DNA from: a bacterium | Lineage (GTDB): Bacteria > Oederibacteriota > PGYV01 > DSBP01 | Direction: 5' to 3' | Assembly: GCA_011049465.1 (NCBI GenBank) | Contig: DSBP01000257.1 | Span: forward strand, 1 to 12,034 | DNA length: 12,034 nucleotides | Shown here: piece by piece, positions 1-6,650 of the stretch | Layout of the letters: each line of letters starts with the position of its first letter | How positions within the stretch are numbered: the stretch's first letter is position 1 | Position numbers and translations under genes: made by a program | Notes under the pieces: generated by a model | Told to the model about the DNA's origin: nothing | Databases searched by the model: none | The model's input: only the letters and a program-made list of their open reading frames with translations

Positions 1-20
1 CCCTCTATATTTATAATACT

Positions 21-49
21 ATTTTAGCAGACAAAACACCCTTTGTCAA
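21..49 (-). promoter_or_regulatory. Sigma-70-type promoter directed leftward out of the window
   Basis: Reading the minus strand, a perfect -35 hexamer TTGACA (positions 49-44) is followed by exactly 17 bases and a -10 hexamer TAAAAT (26-21). The bases TGC directly before the -10 make it an extended -10. Transcription would begin near position 14 and run off the left edge, so a further minus-strand gene probably starts just outside the window. It is not a promoter for any gene seen here. Near-consensus boxes with ideal spacing make this the best promoter candidate in the window. Confidence 0.7.
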
Positions 50-110
50 CACGAATAAACCCCTTTATTTCAACGAAAAAACAACCTTTCCCCCAAAAGT
101 TGCATATATG

Positions 111-132
111 ACGAAAATCAGAACGTTTTCGT
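111..132. repeat. Short AT-rich inverted repeat
   Basis: ACGAAAA at 111-117 is mirrored by TTTTCGT at 126-132 across an 8-base spacer. It lies about 60-85 bases upstream of the leftward promoter, so it could be an operator or activator site for the gene outside the window. It has no U-tract on either strand and the stem is AT-rich, so it is not a convincing terminator. It may also be chance in AT-rich DNA. Confidence 0.3.
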
Positions 133-179
133 TAATCGGTTAAATTATGCGGGCCGGATAATTATTCAAGTTGTTGTGG

Positions 180-258
180 TTTCAGATTTTTTGTTTCAAG
201 TTTCTTGTTTCAGATTTCAGGTTTTTTTGCCAACTACAAATTACCAGTTACCAACTAC
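180..258. repeat. Seven-base-phased degenerate tandem repeat block, copy 1
   Basis: Two sets of heptamers lie side by side. From 180 to 228 there are seven consecutive seven-base units based on TTTCARR: TTTCAGA, TTTTTTG, TTTCAAG, TTTCTTG, TTTCAGA, TTTCAGG and a T-only unit. After two spacer bases, 231-258 holds four units based on YAAYTAC: CAACTAC, AAATTAC, CAGTTAC, CAACTAC. The junction (215-252) recurs in nearly the same form at 7834-7870. Comparable heptameric repeats are known in bacteria, for example the STRR sequences of heterocystous cyanobacteria, but I do not assign this block to a named family. Confidence 0.8.
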
Positions 259-262
259 TGCC

Positions 263-308
263 TTGTTCTTGTTCTTGTTCTTGTTCTTGTTCTTGTTCCT
301 GTTCCTGT
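263..308. repeat. TTGTTC hexanucleotide microsatellite
   Basis: Six exact tandem copies of TTGTTC (263-298) are followed by one CTGTTC variant (299-304) and a partial CTGT unit. The tract immediately follows the heptamer block. It does not lie in a supported gene or between promoter boxes. A frame through it would encode alternating Cys-Ser, which is why an apparent small ORF crosses it. A perfect hexamer array of this length is a likely site of slippage and length variation between strains. Confidence 0.9.
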
Positions 309-311
309 AGC

Positions 312-353
312 CGCGAACTAAATATCCTGAGCGAAGCAGAAGGGCAGTTCGCG
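312..353. repeat. Interrupted palindrome with a CCTGAGCGAAG-type core
   Basis: CGCGAACT (312-319) is the reverse complement of AGTTCGCG (346-353), with 26 bases between. The spacer contains CCTGAGCGAAGCAGAAGGG (326-344), which closely resembles a CCTGAGCGAAGTCGAAGG motif that I recall as dispersed in intergenic DNA of many bacterial genomes. The layout suggests a REP- or MITE-like palindromic element. In RNA read from either strand it could form a long hairpin downstream of the htrA stop codon, but there is no U-tract. Confidence 0.55.
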
Positions 354-368
354 CGCCTTATCAAATAC

Positions 369-386
369 CGCGGACTGAAGTCCGCG
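369..386. repeat. REP-like palindrome, perfect GC-rich hairpin
   Basis: CGCGGACT (369-376) pairs exactly with AGTCCGCG (379-386), leaving a two-base centre (a seven-pair stem with a four-base loop if read as RNA). The motif resembles the GCGGAC-TTCA-GTCCGC type of intergenic palindrome seen in many genomes. It lies 124 bases beyond the htrA stop codon. It may help stop transcription or protect the 3' end of the mRNA, but neither strand has the U-run of a canonical intrinsic terminator. Confidence 0.6.
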
Positions 387-409
387 CCTACGTTAAACCA
401 AACAACTCA

Positions 410-506
410 ATTCAAATTCAATATTCAACACTACTTGCCTTAACTTTCAGCTTTCAATTTGTTCCTAATCTTTCACTTGCAAATTCCAAATTTCAAATTT
501 AAATTG
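410..506. repeat. AT-rich tract with dispersed ATTCAA / TTTCAR motifs
   Basis: ATTCAA occurs at 410-415, 416-421 and 423-428. TTTCAG (445-450) and TTTCAA (452-457) follow at a seven-base step, with further TTTCAC and TTTCAA copies at 471 and 491. This is a weaker, out-of-phase relative of the heptamer blocks at 180-258 and 7819-7869. It occupies the 3' flank of htrA, where the operon terminator should be, but I see no canonical terminator. Confidence 0.45.
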
Positions 507-509
507 CCC

Positions 510-1889
510 CTACCTTACCATAAACGCCATATATACCATCGCGTCGCCTCTCTCTATAAGAAAGACCGACTGCCTCCCCTTTTTCACCGTAGCCTTTACA
601 GCCGCCTCATAATCAGCCATGTTTTTTATCTGCCTGCCGTTGAGTTCATGTATGACATCTCCCCTCATTATTCCCGCGTCTTCGGGCGCTGACCCGGGTG
701 TCACGCCAAGCACTATGACACCCTGCTTCGCGCTTGTCCCAAACCTTGACGCTGCCTCAGGGCTTATGGCTCCCACAAGCAGGCCCAGCTCACCTTCACT
801 CTTTGTTACTTTCGGCAGTTCAAGTTCTGACGACGCGCCTCTCTCTCCTATCGCGATATCGAGATTGACGGGCTTTCCGTCCCTCATCACGCGCACCCTT
901 ACCTTTTTATTGACAGGCGTCTCAGCCACCATTGCCTGCAAATCCCTGTACTTGTCAACTTTTTTCCCGTCAAACTGTATTATCACGTCGCCTCTCTTCA
1001 TGCCGCCTTTTGCAGCAGGTCCGCCCTCAAATACCTGAGACATCAAAACCCCGCCTTCGACTTTAAAGTGCGCCTTGAGTTCGGGCGTCAGGTCCTGTAT
1101 GGCAACGCCGAGCCATCCCCGCACAACCTTCCCCTGCTTTACGATGTCATTATAAATCTTCTTCGCCATATTAATAGGTATGGCAAATCCCACGCCCTCA
1201 TAACCGCCCGAGCGGGATGTTATGGCCGTGTTTATGCCTATCACCTCGCCGTTAAGGTTCACAAGCGGCCCGCCAGAGTTCCCCGGGTTAATGGCCGCGT
1301 CTGTCTGCAGAAAATCATCATAGGGGCCCGCGCCTATTATCCTTCCCTTTGCGCTTATTATGCCCTGCGTCACGGTCTGCTCAAGGCCAAAGGGGCTGCC
1401 CACGGCTATCACCCAGTCTCCCACGTCAATCGCGTTTGAGTCGCCGAGCTTCGCGTATGAAAAACCGCTTCCTTCAATTTTTATCACAGCGACATCCGTC
1501 TCCCTGTCAGCGCCTATAACCTTTGCCTTGTATTCCTTCCCGTTATAAAGTTTTACGGTTATCTCATCCGCCCTGTCCACCACATGGGCGTTTGTCATTA
1601 TATGTCCGGAAGAATCAACAAGCACTCCGCTTCCCAGGCTCCTGCTCCTGAATGTGCCCTGCGGCACGCCGAAAAACCTGTTGAAAAAATCGTCGTCAAA
1701 AAACGGGTCCCTGAAAGGCGAGCGCATGCCGCGCTGCTGCACAACCGTTACTGTCGAGATATTGACAACTGCGCCCTGCACTTTTTGCGCGACGCCGCTG
1801 AATGTGGCCGGAACCATCTTTATCTGCTGGCCGCACGCTGAAACCGCGAATACAAGAAAAAACAATACCGGAATAAACAGCCTTTTCAT
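510..1889 (-). CDS. htrA: Do/HtrA-family serine endoprotease with two PDZ domains, predicted lipoprotein
   Basis: This 459-residue protein has the full trypsin-like HtrA catalytic triad: His102 (TNAHVV), Asp132 (ETDVAVI) and Ser205 (GNSGGPL). Two PDZ domains follow, at roughly 258-347 and 368-456, as in DegP/DegQ. The family cleaves, and sometimes refolds, damaged proteins in the cell envelope. The N-terminus is a hydrophobic signal ending in the lipobox VSAC, so Cys19 is likely lipidated; classical DegP is a soluble periplasmic protein, so this one is probably tethered to a membrane. An aromatic, acidic stretch DPFFDDDFFNRFFG (61-74) lies where the LA loop begins. I chose the ATG at 1889 because AAGGAGG (1903-1897) precedes it by 7 bases and the signal peptide starts there; an upstream ATG at 1943 would add 18 polar residues and overlap the preceding gene. 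It is the last gene of the run, 40 bases after the DUF4340 gene, and probably cotranscribed with it. Confidence 0.95.
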   Translation of the reverse strand: MKRLFIPVLFFLVFAVSACGQQIKMVPATFSGVAQKVQGAVVNISTVTVVQQRGMRSPFRDPFFDDDFFNRFFGVPQGTFRSRSLGSGVLVDSSGHIMTNAHVVDRADEITVKLYNGKEYKAKVIGADRETDVAVIKIEGSGFSYAKLGDSNAIDVGDWVIAVGSPFGLEQTVTQGIISAKGRIIGAGPYDDFLQTDAAINPGNSGGPLVNLNGEVIGINTAITSRSGGYEGVGFAIPINMAKKIYNDIVKQGKVVRGWLGVAIQDLTPELKAHFKVEGGVLMSQVFEGGPAAKGGMKRGDVIIQFDGKKVDKYRDLQAMVAETPVNKKVRVRVMRDGKPVNLDIAIGERGASSELELPKVTKSEGELGLLVGAISPEAASRFGTSAKQGVIVLGVTPGSAPEDAGIMRGDVIHELNGRQIKNMADYEAAVKATVKKGRQSVFLIERGDAMVYMAFMVR

Positions 1890-1896
1890 AACACAG

Positions 1897-1903
1897 CCTC
1901 CTT
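1897..1903 (-). promoter_or_regulatory. Ribosome binding site deciding the htrA start
   Basis: AAGGAGG on the minus strand stands 7 bases before the ATG at 1889. No comparable site precedes the in-frame ATG at 1943. This supports the shorter protein, which begins directly with the lipoprotein signal. Confidence 0.85.
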
Positions 1904-1929
1904 GTTTCCTGTTCAGCTGCCGGGATTTT

Positions 1930-3294
1930 TTACTCAAGCGCAAGCTCCGGCAGGTTCAGGTTTGTTATAAACCTCTCCTCAGCCTTAAAAACAATGTTTT
2001 GCTCCGGAACTTTCGCATATATAAGGCCTTCCTCATCCTCTGTTTTATTTCCCGCCACAACAGTGCCGAGCAGTTTCCCGTTATCGCCCCACAGTTTTAT
2101 GACCGCCCTTCCAGGTGTCAATCCGTGCCCGGGTTTTTCCCCGCCCGCAACCTCCTCTTTCTTTTCCATCCAAAACACGGCCGAGACAACAGAACTTCCG
2201 CTTATTAATTTTTTAACGCCCGCGTCCAGCCCCTTGAATTCCTCATACTCCCAGCGGTCACCGGGTGTATCTTTTGCTTTCTTCCTGGCCATAACTATCT
2301 TTTTATCGCCGTATTCGGCGGAGAACTTCGAAACCTCATCCTGCCCGAATATTATGGGCTGCCTGTTCTCCGCGTCCGCGAGCTTCATAACGCCGCTGTA
2401 AACATAATCCGGCAGTTCCATTATTTCGCGCCCGGCGCCGTCCATGGCGTATATCGAATGTTTTTCCGCGTCCTTTTTTCCGAAATAGACCCGTTTAACG
2501 CCCCTGCCGTCATCAAGCTCAATATATTCAGCGGGCCGGGCAAGCCCCCGTTTTTGAAGCAATTCCGGCGACGCCTCTTCAAATCCTTTGGCGCCGCTGT
2601 TTTTCACGGAATTAATAATAGCGGTTACTGCCTGCATCTTTGCCGGCTTCTTAAACGGCTCTGTTATCTCCCATCCTGAATCCCCTTTCTTCTCAAGAGT
2701 GTACCTGTTTCCCGTGAGTGAGACCCGTATCTTTTTCAACCCTTCCTCATCCACAACAAGCGCGCCCTTGTACCTGAAGTCATGAACAGCCTTGTCAAGG
2801 TCAAGCCTGAGGTGCTTTTCAACAAGAAATACCCGTGTGTCATCGCCTTCTTTCGAGAGATAGGCGAACCCGTCAGCCGGATTGTATCCCGCCATATTAA
2901 ACCTTATTGTTTTTCCTCCGCTTCCCGAAAACTCAATATAACCCTGCGGGGTGTCAAGCCCGTACTCCGCGGGCACCACTTCCTCAAGCACCCTGGCCGG
3001 AACCGCAGCAGCGTGCCTTTCAAGCATGCTCATGATAACAGCATCGTCCGCCCGGCTTTTTACAGGCTTTTCAAGAACCCATTCCCCATCCTGTTTTTTC
3101 GCTTCCACAATATCCCCTGAGGCCAGAAGGGCCGTAAACGAATTAATCTCATCCTTTTTCATCCCTTCAAGTATAAGAGAAGACTCGCGCTTAGCCTTTT
3201 CATCGGCCCTCTTTTTAAAGACCTCTATCCCGAAAAAATATGCCGCAAGAAAGGAAAGGGCAGCCAGTGCTATAAGTATTTTTTTAGCGTTCAT
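1930..3294 (-). CDS. Membrane-anchored DUF4340 protein of a GldG-type ABC cassette
   Basis: This is a 454-residue protein with one N-terminal membrane helix (about residues 5-22) and a large domain presumably outside the membrane. It matches the DUF4340 family, usually encoded directly after GldG-like genes; its biochemical function is unknown. Three related units can be seen, each with a Trp-centred strand followed by a helix and a later Gly-Leu strand: EWVLEKPVKSRADD around Trp72, GWEITEPFKKPAK around Trp208 and the more divergent RWEYEEFKGLDAG around Trp348. They are spaced 136 and 140 residues apart. The start codon overlaps the stop of the upstream gene as ATGA, so translation is probably coupled. 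The ribosome binding site (3308-3299) lies inside that gene's last arginine codons. It probably works on the outer face of the membrane with the preceding ABC proteins; substrate unknown. Confidence 0.85.
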   Translation of the reverse strand: MNAKKILIALAALSFLAAYFFGIEVFKKRADEKAKRESSLILEGMKKDEINSFTALLASGDIVEAKKQDGEWVLEKPVKSRADDAVIMSMLERHAAAVPARVLEEVVPAEYGLDTPQGYIEFSGSGGKTIRFNMAGYNPADGFAYLSKEGDDTRVFLVEKHLRLDLDKAVHDFRYKGALVVDEEGLKKIRVSLTGNRYTLEKKGDSGWEITEPFKKPAKMQAVTAIINSVKNSGAKGFEEASPELLQKRGLARPAEYIELDDGRGVKRVYFGKKDAEKHSIYAMDGAGREIMELPDYVYSGVMKLADAENRQPIIFGQDEVSKFSAEYGDKKIVMARKKAKDTPGDRWEYEEFKGLDAGVKKLISGSSVVSAVFWMEKKEEVAGGEKPGHGLTPGRAVIKLWGDNGKLLGTVVAGNKTEDEEGLIYAKVPEQNIVFKAEERFITNLNLPELALE

Positions 3295-4859
3295 GACGCC
3301 CTCCTCCTGATAAAGACAAATACGCCTATGGTTATCACCAGAAGAGGTATCAGCACCACGGGTATTATAAAGAGCATCCTACCCTGTATCCTTGAAAGGA
3401 ATAGCGGCTCAAAAGCCCTCTCCCTCGGCCTTATGGAAATCGCGTCAGGGTCAGCCGCGAGCCAGCTGATTGTATTAAGCGCGAAATTTTTATTGCCTGA
3501 TGCGGACAGATAAGTGTTGTTGATAAAATCAGCGCTGCCGGATGCAACTATCAGCGATTTTCCCGGGCGCTTCTCCCCGAAAGACTCGTCCCCGAAAACA
3601 GCGGTGTCCACCTCGGCAGAGACAACCACAGGCAGAGGCGACTCATAATCAACCCCCTTATTGAAAGAAGCCTGCCCCTTTTGAACTCCGGCAAAATCCG
3701 TCTCTCCCCAGCTTCCCTGTGTTGTCTTCGCGACCTCCCTTACAACAACACCGTCCAGAGAGGTGTTGAGCTCAAAGGACCTGCTGAGCGGCAGGAATAT
3801 TGCCACTCCAAATCCCTTTGTTATTGGATGGCCCGCGTACTGCGAGATAATCGGCATCAGCGGGTCGCCGCCGAACATTCTTCCGATGTTGTCAACTATC
3901 ACATTATTATGAGGCTTTATGCCCAGCTCCGCAAGAAGCGCGCTTAAGCGGGGCAGGTTTGTCATTGCTCCGTAAAGCACAAAAAGGCCTCCTCCTCTTC
4001 TCACGTGCTGCCTCAGCATAACAGCCTCCTGCTCAAAAATATCCGTTTTGGGCCCGGCTATAATCACAATATCCGCCTTGTCGAGCGCATTCGCCTCCGC
4101 AAAGAGTTCCTTTTGCACCACCTCGTAATTTGCCGAACTTAAGGCCTGTTTAAAAACGCTCAGCCCTGCCCTGTCATTCTGCGGCGCCTCAATGGACGGC
4201 TCGCCGTGGCCTCCGGTAAAGACTATCTTTTGTTTCTCATCTTTAAGTATTCTTATCAGCGCGTTTGTAAACTCCTCCTCAACAAGCAAATCAACCTTTT
4301 CTACGGCATCATTGTCCTTTCTGTTAAAGACAACCACGCCGTAGCGGTCAACATTGAACCGCCTCGCGAATGAGGGGTTTTTGTCCGCATCAATCGCCCG
4401 AAACCTGAACCTTCCGCTTCTCTTATCATACTGTTTCAGCATGTCCTGCGCCTGTATGTTCAGCGCCTTTACCGAGTAAAAGTAGTAGGCATCAACATCC
4501 TTATCCATCCTGTCAAGCACGCCTGCGGTCTGTTCGGCAAGGCTGTGTTTTTTCGCTGTCGTGAGGTCAAGCTGAGCCGAGCGGACGGTAAATATTGCCT
4601 GCGCAAAAATGATTATGCCCAGAAAGAGCACCGTGTAAGCGGCGGCGCCCATTCCAAACCTGGCTGATTTTCCGGAGAGCGCGGCCTTTACAGCCTCTCT
4701 GTTGATGAAGATGTAAACAGCGCAGATAACCGCGCCCAAAACCATGGTTACAAGGCTAAAGACGCTGAAATCCCCGCGTAAAAGCGCCGCAAGGCTGCCA
4801 AACGCGAGCAGCACAACTCCGGCAGCAAGTAATATGCTCATTTTCCTGTTTTTGTCCAT
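3291..4859 (-). CDS. GldG-like auxiliary protein of an ABC transporter (ABC_transp_aux family)
   Basis: This 522-residue membrane protein has three N-terminal helices (about 8-27, 32-53, 71-92), a long soluble domain and one C-terminal helix (about 495-517) ending in a basic tail. Family hallmarks are the segment after the third helix (LDLT at 97-100, then SLAEQT at 106-111) and the GGHGE motif at 216-220. The family resembles a fused gliding-motility GldG and is normally encoded beside an ABC-2 permease and ATPase, where it likely forms part of the complex; outside Bacteroidota its cargo is not established, and gliding should not be inferred. I chose the ATG at 4859: GGAGGGG ends 5 bases before it and the upstream stop is one base away. 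A TTG at 4886 would add nine residues inside the upstream gene. The final residues IRRRAS use three consecutive AGG codons that double as the next gene's ribosome binding site. Confidence 0.88.
   Translation of the reverse strand: MDKNRKMSILLAAGVVLLAFGSLAALLRGDFSVFSLVTMVLGAVICAVYIFINREAVKAALSGKSARFGMGAAAYTVLFLGIIIFAQAIFTVRSAQLDLTTAKKHSLAEQTAGVLDRMDKDVDAYYFYSVKALNIQAQDMLKQYDKRSGRFRFRAIDADKNPSFARRFNVDRYGVVVFNRKDNDAVEKVDLLVEEEFTNALIRILKDEKQKIVFTGGHGEPSIEAPQNDRAGLSVFKQALSSANYEVVQKELFAEANALDKADIVIIAGPKTDIFEQEAVMLRQHVRRGGGLFVLYGAMTNLPRLSALLAELGIKPHNNVIVDNIGRMFGGDPLMPIISQYAGHPITKGFGVAIFLPLSRSFELNTSLDGVVVREVAKTTQGSWGETDFAGVQKGQASFNKGVDYESPLPVVVSAEVDTAVFGDESFGEKRPGKSLIVASGSADFINNTYLSASGNKNFALNTISWLAADPDAISIRPRERAFEPLFLSRIQGRMLFIIPVVLIPLLVITIGVFVFIRRRAS
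3299..3308 (-). promoter_or_regulatory. Ribosome binding site built from three AGG arginine codons
   Basis: The minus strand reads AGGAGGAGGG, ending 4 bases before the ATG at 3294; its two AGGAGG registers sit 8 and 5 bases from that start. The same bases encode Arg-Arg-Arg near the end of the GldG-like protein. With the ATGA stop/start overlap, this favours translational coupling. Confidence 0.8.
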
Positions 4860-4860
4860 G

Positions 4861-5637
4861 TTATCCCCTCCACTTCTTGGTCTCAAGCGACCTTAGCGTC
4901 AGAAAAAAGAAGAGCACCATTATATTGATGAAGAAAGCAAGGTTAGCCGTATCCAGCACTCCCTTGGCAAAGCTGTCAAACTGCTGCTGCACGGACAGGG
5001 CCATTATTATTTTTTGCCACGACGGCCCTGCTGCCTGCGCTATCCACGGCATGACAAGCGACAGCAGCAGCGCGCCGAGTGTTATTACGCCCGACACAAT
5101 CTGGCTCTCGGTCAGCGATGATATGAATATCCCGAGCATTATGAAGGCTCCGCCCGCCAAAAACAGCCCCAGCATCCCCGCAAGCACGGGAAGCAGCTCG
5201 TACTTTGTTATGAACCCGAGCATTATAAAACAGGCTGCCGAAGATACGAGCATAAGCGCGTAAACCGTCATCGCCGACAAAAACTTTGACATCACAACCG
5301 TAAAATCTTTTACCGGATATGTGAACAAGAGTTCCGATGTCCCTTCCCTCTTTTCCTCGGCAAAAAGCCGCATTGTCACAAGAGGCATCATAAAAACAAG
5401 AATAACAAGTATGTTGTGAAAATAGGGCCTGAATATCCACTCAATCATGTTCATGTCAATCATCTGCCTCTGCTGGCTGCTCATGGAGCGCAGGGAGAAC
5501 TCCGCGTATTGATTGACTATGGACGCGAAAAAATACCCGCTCAAAACCATAAATACCGCCAGCACAGCGTATGCCACGGGCATTGAGAAAAAAACGCTTA
5601 ATTCTTTTTTGTATAATCCCGCCAGTTTTCCCTTCAT
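4861..5637 (-). CDS. ABC-2 type permease, GldF-like
   Basis: This 258-residue integral membrane protein has about six helices (roughly 19-40, 72-90, 119-142, 148-173, 179-199 and 231-248). The loop after the second helix carries the signature PLVTMRLFAEEKREGTSELL (85-104), typical of the ABC2/GldF permease family and likely the coupling surface for the ATPase. It should form the membrane channel with the ATPase encoded just upstream. I chose the ATG at 5637: AAAGGAGG (5654-5647) lies 9 bases before it and the ATPase stop is one base away. An in-frame ATG at 5646 abuts the Shine-Dalgarno sequence directly and is unlikely to be used. The spacing to both neighbours is one base, so the three genes are almost certainly cotranslated. 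Substrate cannot be read from the sequence. Confidence 0.88.
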   Translation of the reverse strand: MKGKLAGLYKKELSVFFSMPVAYAVLAVFMVLSGYFFASIVNQYAEFSLRSMSSQQRQMIDMNMIEWIFRPYFHNILVILVFMMPLVTMRLFAEEKREGTSELLFTYPVKDFTVVMSKFLSAMTVYALMLVSSAACFIMLGFITKYELLPVLAGMLGLFLAGGAFIMLGIFISSLTESQIVSGVITLGALLLSLVMPWIAQAAGPSWQKIIMALSVQQQFDSFAKGVLDTANLAFFINIMVLFFFLTLRSLETKKWRG

Positions 5638-5638
5638 T

Positions 5639-6580
5639 TTACACATCCTCCTTTGTCACAAGCTTTAAAAAGACATCTTCAAGCGTAACCTGCGGCCGCT
5701 TCAACTCCATGAGCTCCCAGTCATTCTTTATTATTTTTGAGAGTATGTCCCTGACAGCCCCGCTGTTTTCCTCTATCCCCACGGTAAAAAGGTTGTATTT
5801 CGAGCCTTCCCTGGGCTCGGCCTCAACCGTTTCCACGCCTTTTATCTTTTTAACCTCGGATATGAATGTTGTTTTGGGCGCCTCAACCTCAACAATAACC
5901 TTTGAGACGCCGCCGGAGCTGCGGCCAAGCTCATCAACACGCCCCTCAGCCACAATTTTCCCCTCGTTAATTACCATTACCTTGTCGCAGGTCATTGAGA
6001 CTTCAGGAAGAATATGAGTGCTGAGTATTATTGTCCTTGTGCCTTTCATCTCCTTTATCAGGTCCCTTATCTCCCTTATCTGCTTTGGGTCAAGCCCGGA
6101 TGTGGGCTCGTCAAGAATAAGGACATCAGGGTCGTTCAGGATGGCCTGCGCTATTCCTACGCGCTGCCTGAAACCTTTTGAGAGCCTTCCTATTATCCTT
6201 GACTTTACCTCCGTTATGCCCGCTTCTTCCATGGCCTTTGAAATCATCGCCCCGGTTTTTGCCTTTTCAACGCCCTTAACCCGCGCCACAAACTTAAGGT
6301 ATGACATGACATCCAGCTCCTTGTAAAGCGGGACATTTTCCGGCATATATCCTATCCTCTCCTTTGCCGCAATGGGATTTTCCGACATGTCAAAACCCGC
6401 GACTTTCACAGTGCCTTCACCGGCAGGAAAAAAACCGGTTATCATTCTCATGGTTGTTGTTTTGCCCGCGCCATTGGGGCCTAAAAAACCGACTATCTCC
6501 CCTTTATTAACCTTAAACGAGATATTATCAACAACAATCCTTCCTCCGAATTTCTTAGTGACATTTTTAAGTTCTATCAT
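5639..6580 (-). CDS. ABC transporter ATP-binding protein, GldA-like
   Basis: This 313-residue protein has a complete nucleotide-binding domain: Walker A GPNGAGKTT (34-42), signature LSKGFRQR (133-140), Walker B VLILDEP (153-159) with catalytic Glu158, D-loop SGLD, and switch His189 (STH). The Q-loop reads MPENVPLY (79-86), with Glu where many ABC proteins have Gln, and the LSKGF form of the signature is usual in this ABC-2/GldA subgroup. Residues about 220-313 form the extra C-terminal domain of the subgroup, ending TLEDVFLKL. It powers the permease encoded next. The ATG at 6580 follows a modest GAGGTG site. It lies 65 bases after dnaJ and may be cotranscribed with it; those 65 bases contain an inverted repeat but no clear promoter. 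Confidence 0.92.
   Translation of the reverse strand: MIELKNVTKKFGGRIVVDNISFKVNKGEIVGFLGPNGAGKTTTMRMITGFFPAGEGTVKVAGFDMSENPIAAKERIGYMPENVPLYKELDVMSYLKFVARVKGVEKAKTGAMISKAMEEAGITEVKSRIIGRLSKGFRQRVGIAQAILNDPDVLILDEPTSGLDPKQIREIRDLIKEMKGTRTIILSTHILPEVSMTCDKVMVINEGKIVAEGRVDELGRSSGGVSKVIVEVEAPKTTFISEVKKIKGVETVEAEPREGSKYNLFTVGIEENSGAVRDILSKIIKNDWELMELKRPQVTLEDVFLKLVTKEDV
5647..5654 (-). promoter_or_regulatory. Ribosome binding site deciding the permease start
   Basis: AAAGGAGG on the minus strand lies within the last codons of the ATPase gene and 9 bases before the ATG at 5637. The alternative ATG at 5646 begins immediately after it with no spacer, so the downstream ATG is favoured. Confidence 0.85.
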
Positions 6581-6612
6581 GCTTCACCTCGTTTTTATGG
6601 TTGATTTACTCT

Positions 6613-6650
6613 TTTGACGCCCAAAAAACCCCGCAGGTTCCCCCGTCAAA
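6613..6650 (-). repeat. Inverted repeat spanning the dnaJ stop codon
   Basis: On the minus strand TTTGACG (6650-6644) is the reverse complement of CGTCAAA (6619-6613), with 24 bases between. A small nested AACC-TGCG-GGTT hairpin followed by six T residues lies in the spacer. It could be a weak terminator or attenuator separating dnaJ from the ABC cassette. The nested stem is only four pairs, so full termination is doubtful. Confidence 0.35.

Noticed and set aside
263..308. Tandem array considered as a CRISPR or phase-variation switch
   Set aside because: There are no spacers between units, so it is not CRISPR; it lies neither in a gene nor between promoter boxes, so there is no visible switch target.
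369..386. Palindrome downstream of htrA considered as the operon terminator
   Set aside because: It has a good stem but no U-tract on either strand, so it is listed as a REP-like repeat instead.
171..443. Plus-strand frame of 90 codons with a Cys-Ser run
   Set aside because: It is created by the hexamer microsatellite and flanking repeats, lacks a ribosome binding site and resembles no known protein.
4976..5440. 154-codon minus-strand frame overlapping the permease gene
   Set aside because: It lies wholly inside the permease gene in another frame; the permease frame has the family signature and membrane helices.
3291..6580. Evidence that the organism glides, from the GldA/F/G resemblance
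   Set aside because: These families occur widely outside gliding Bacteroidota, and none of the other gliding genes are in the window.
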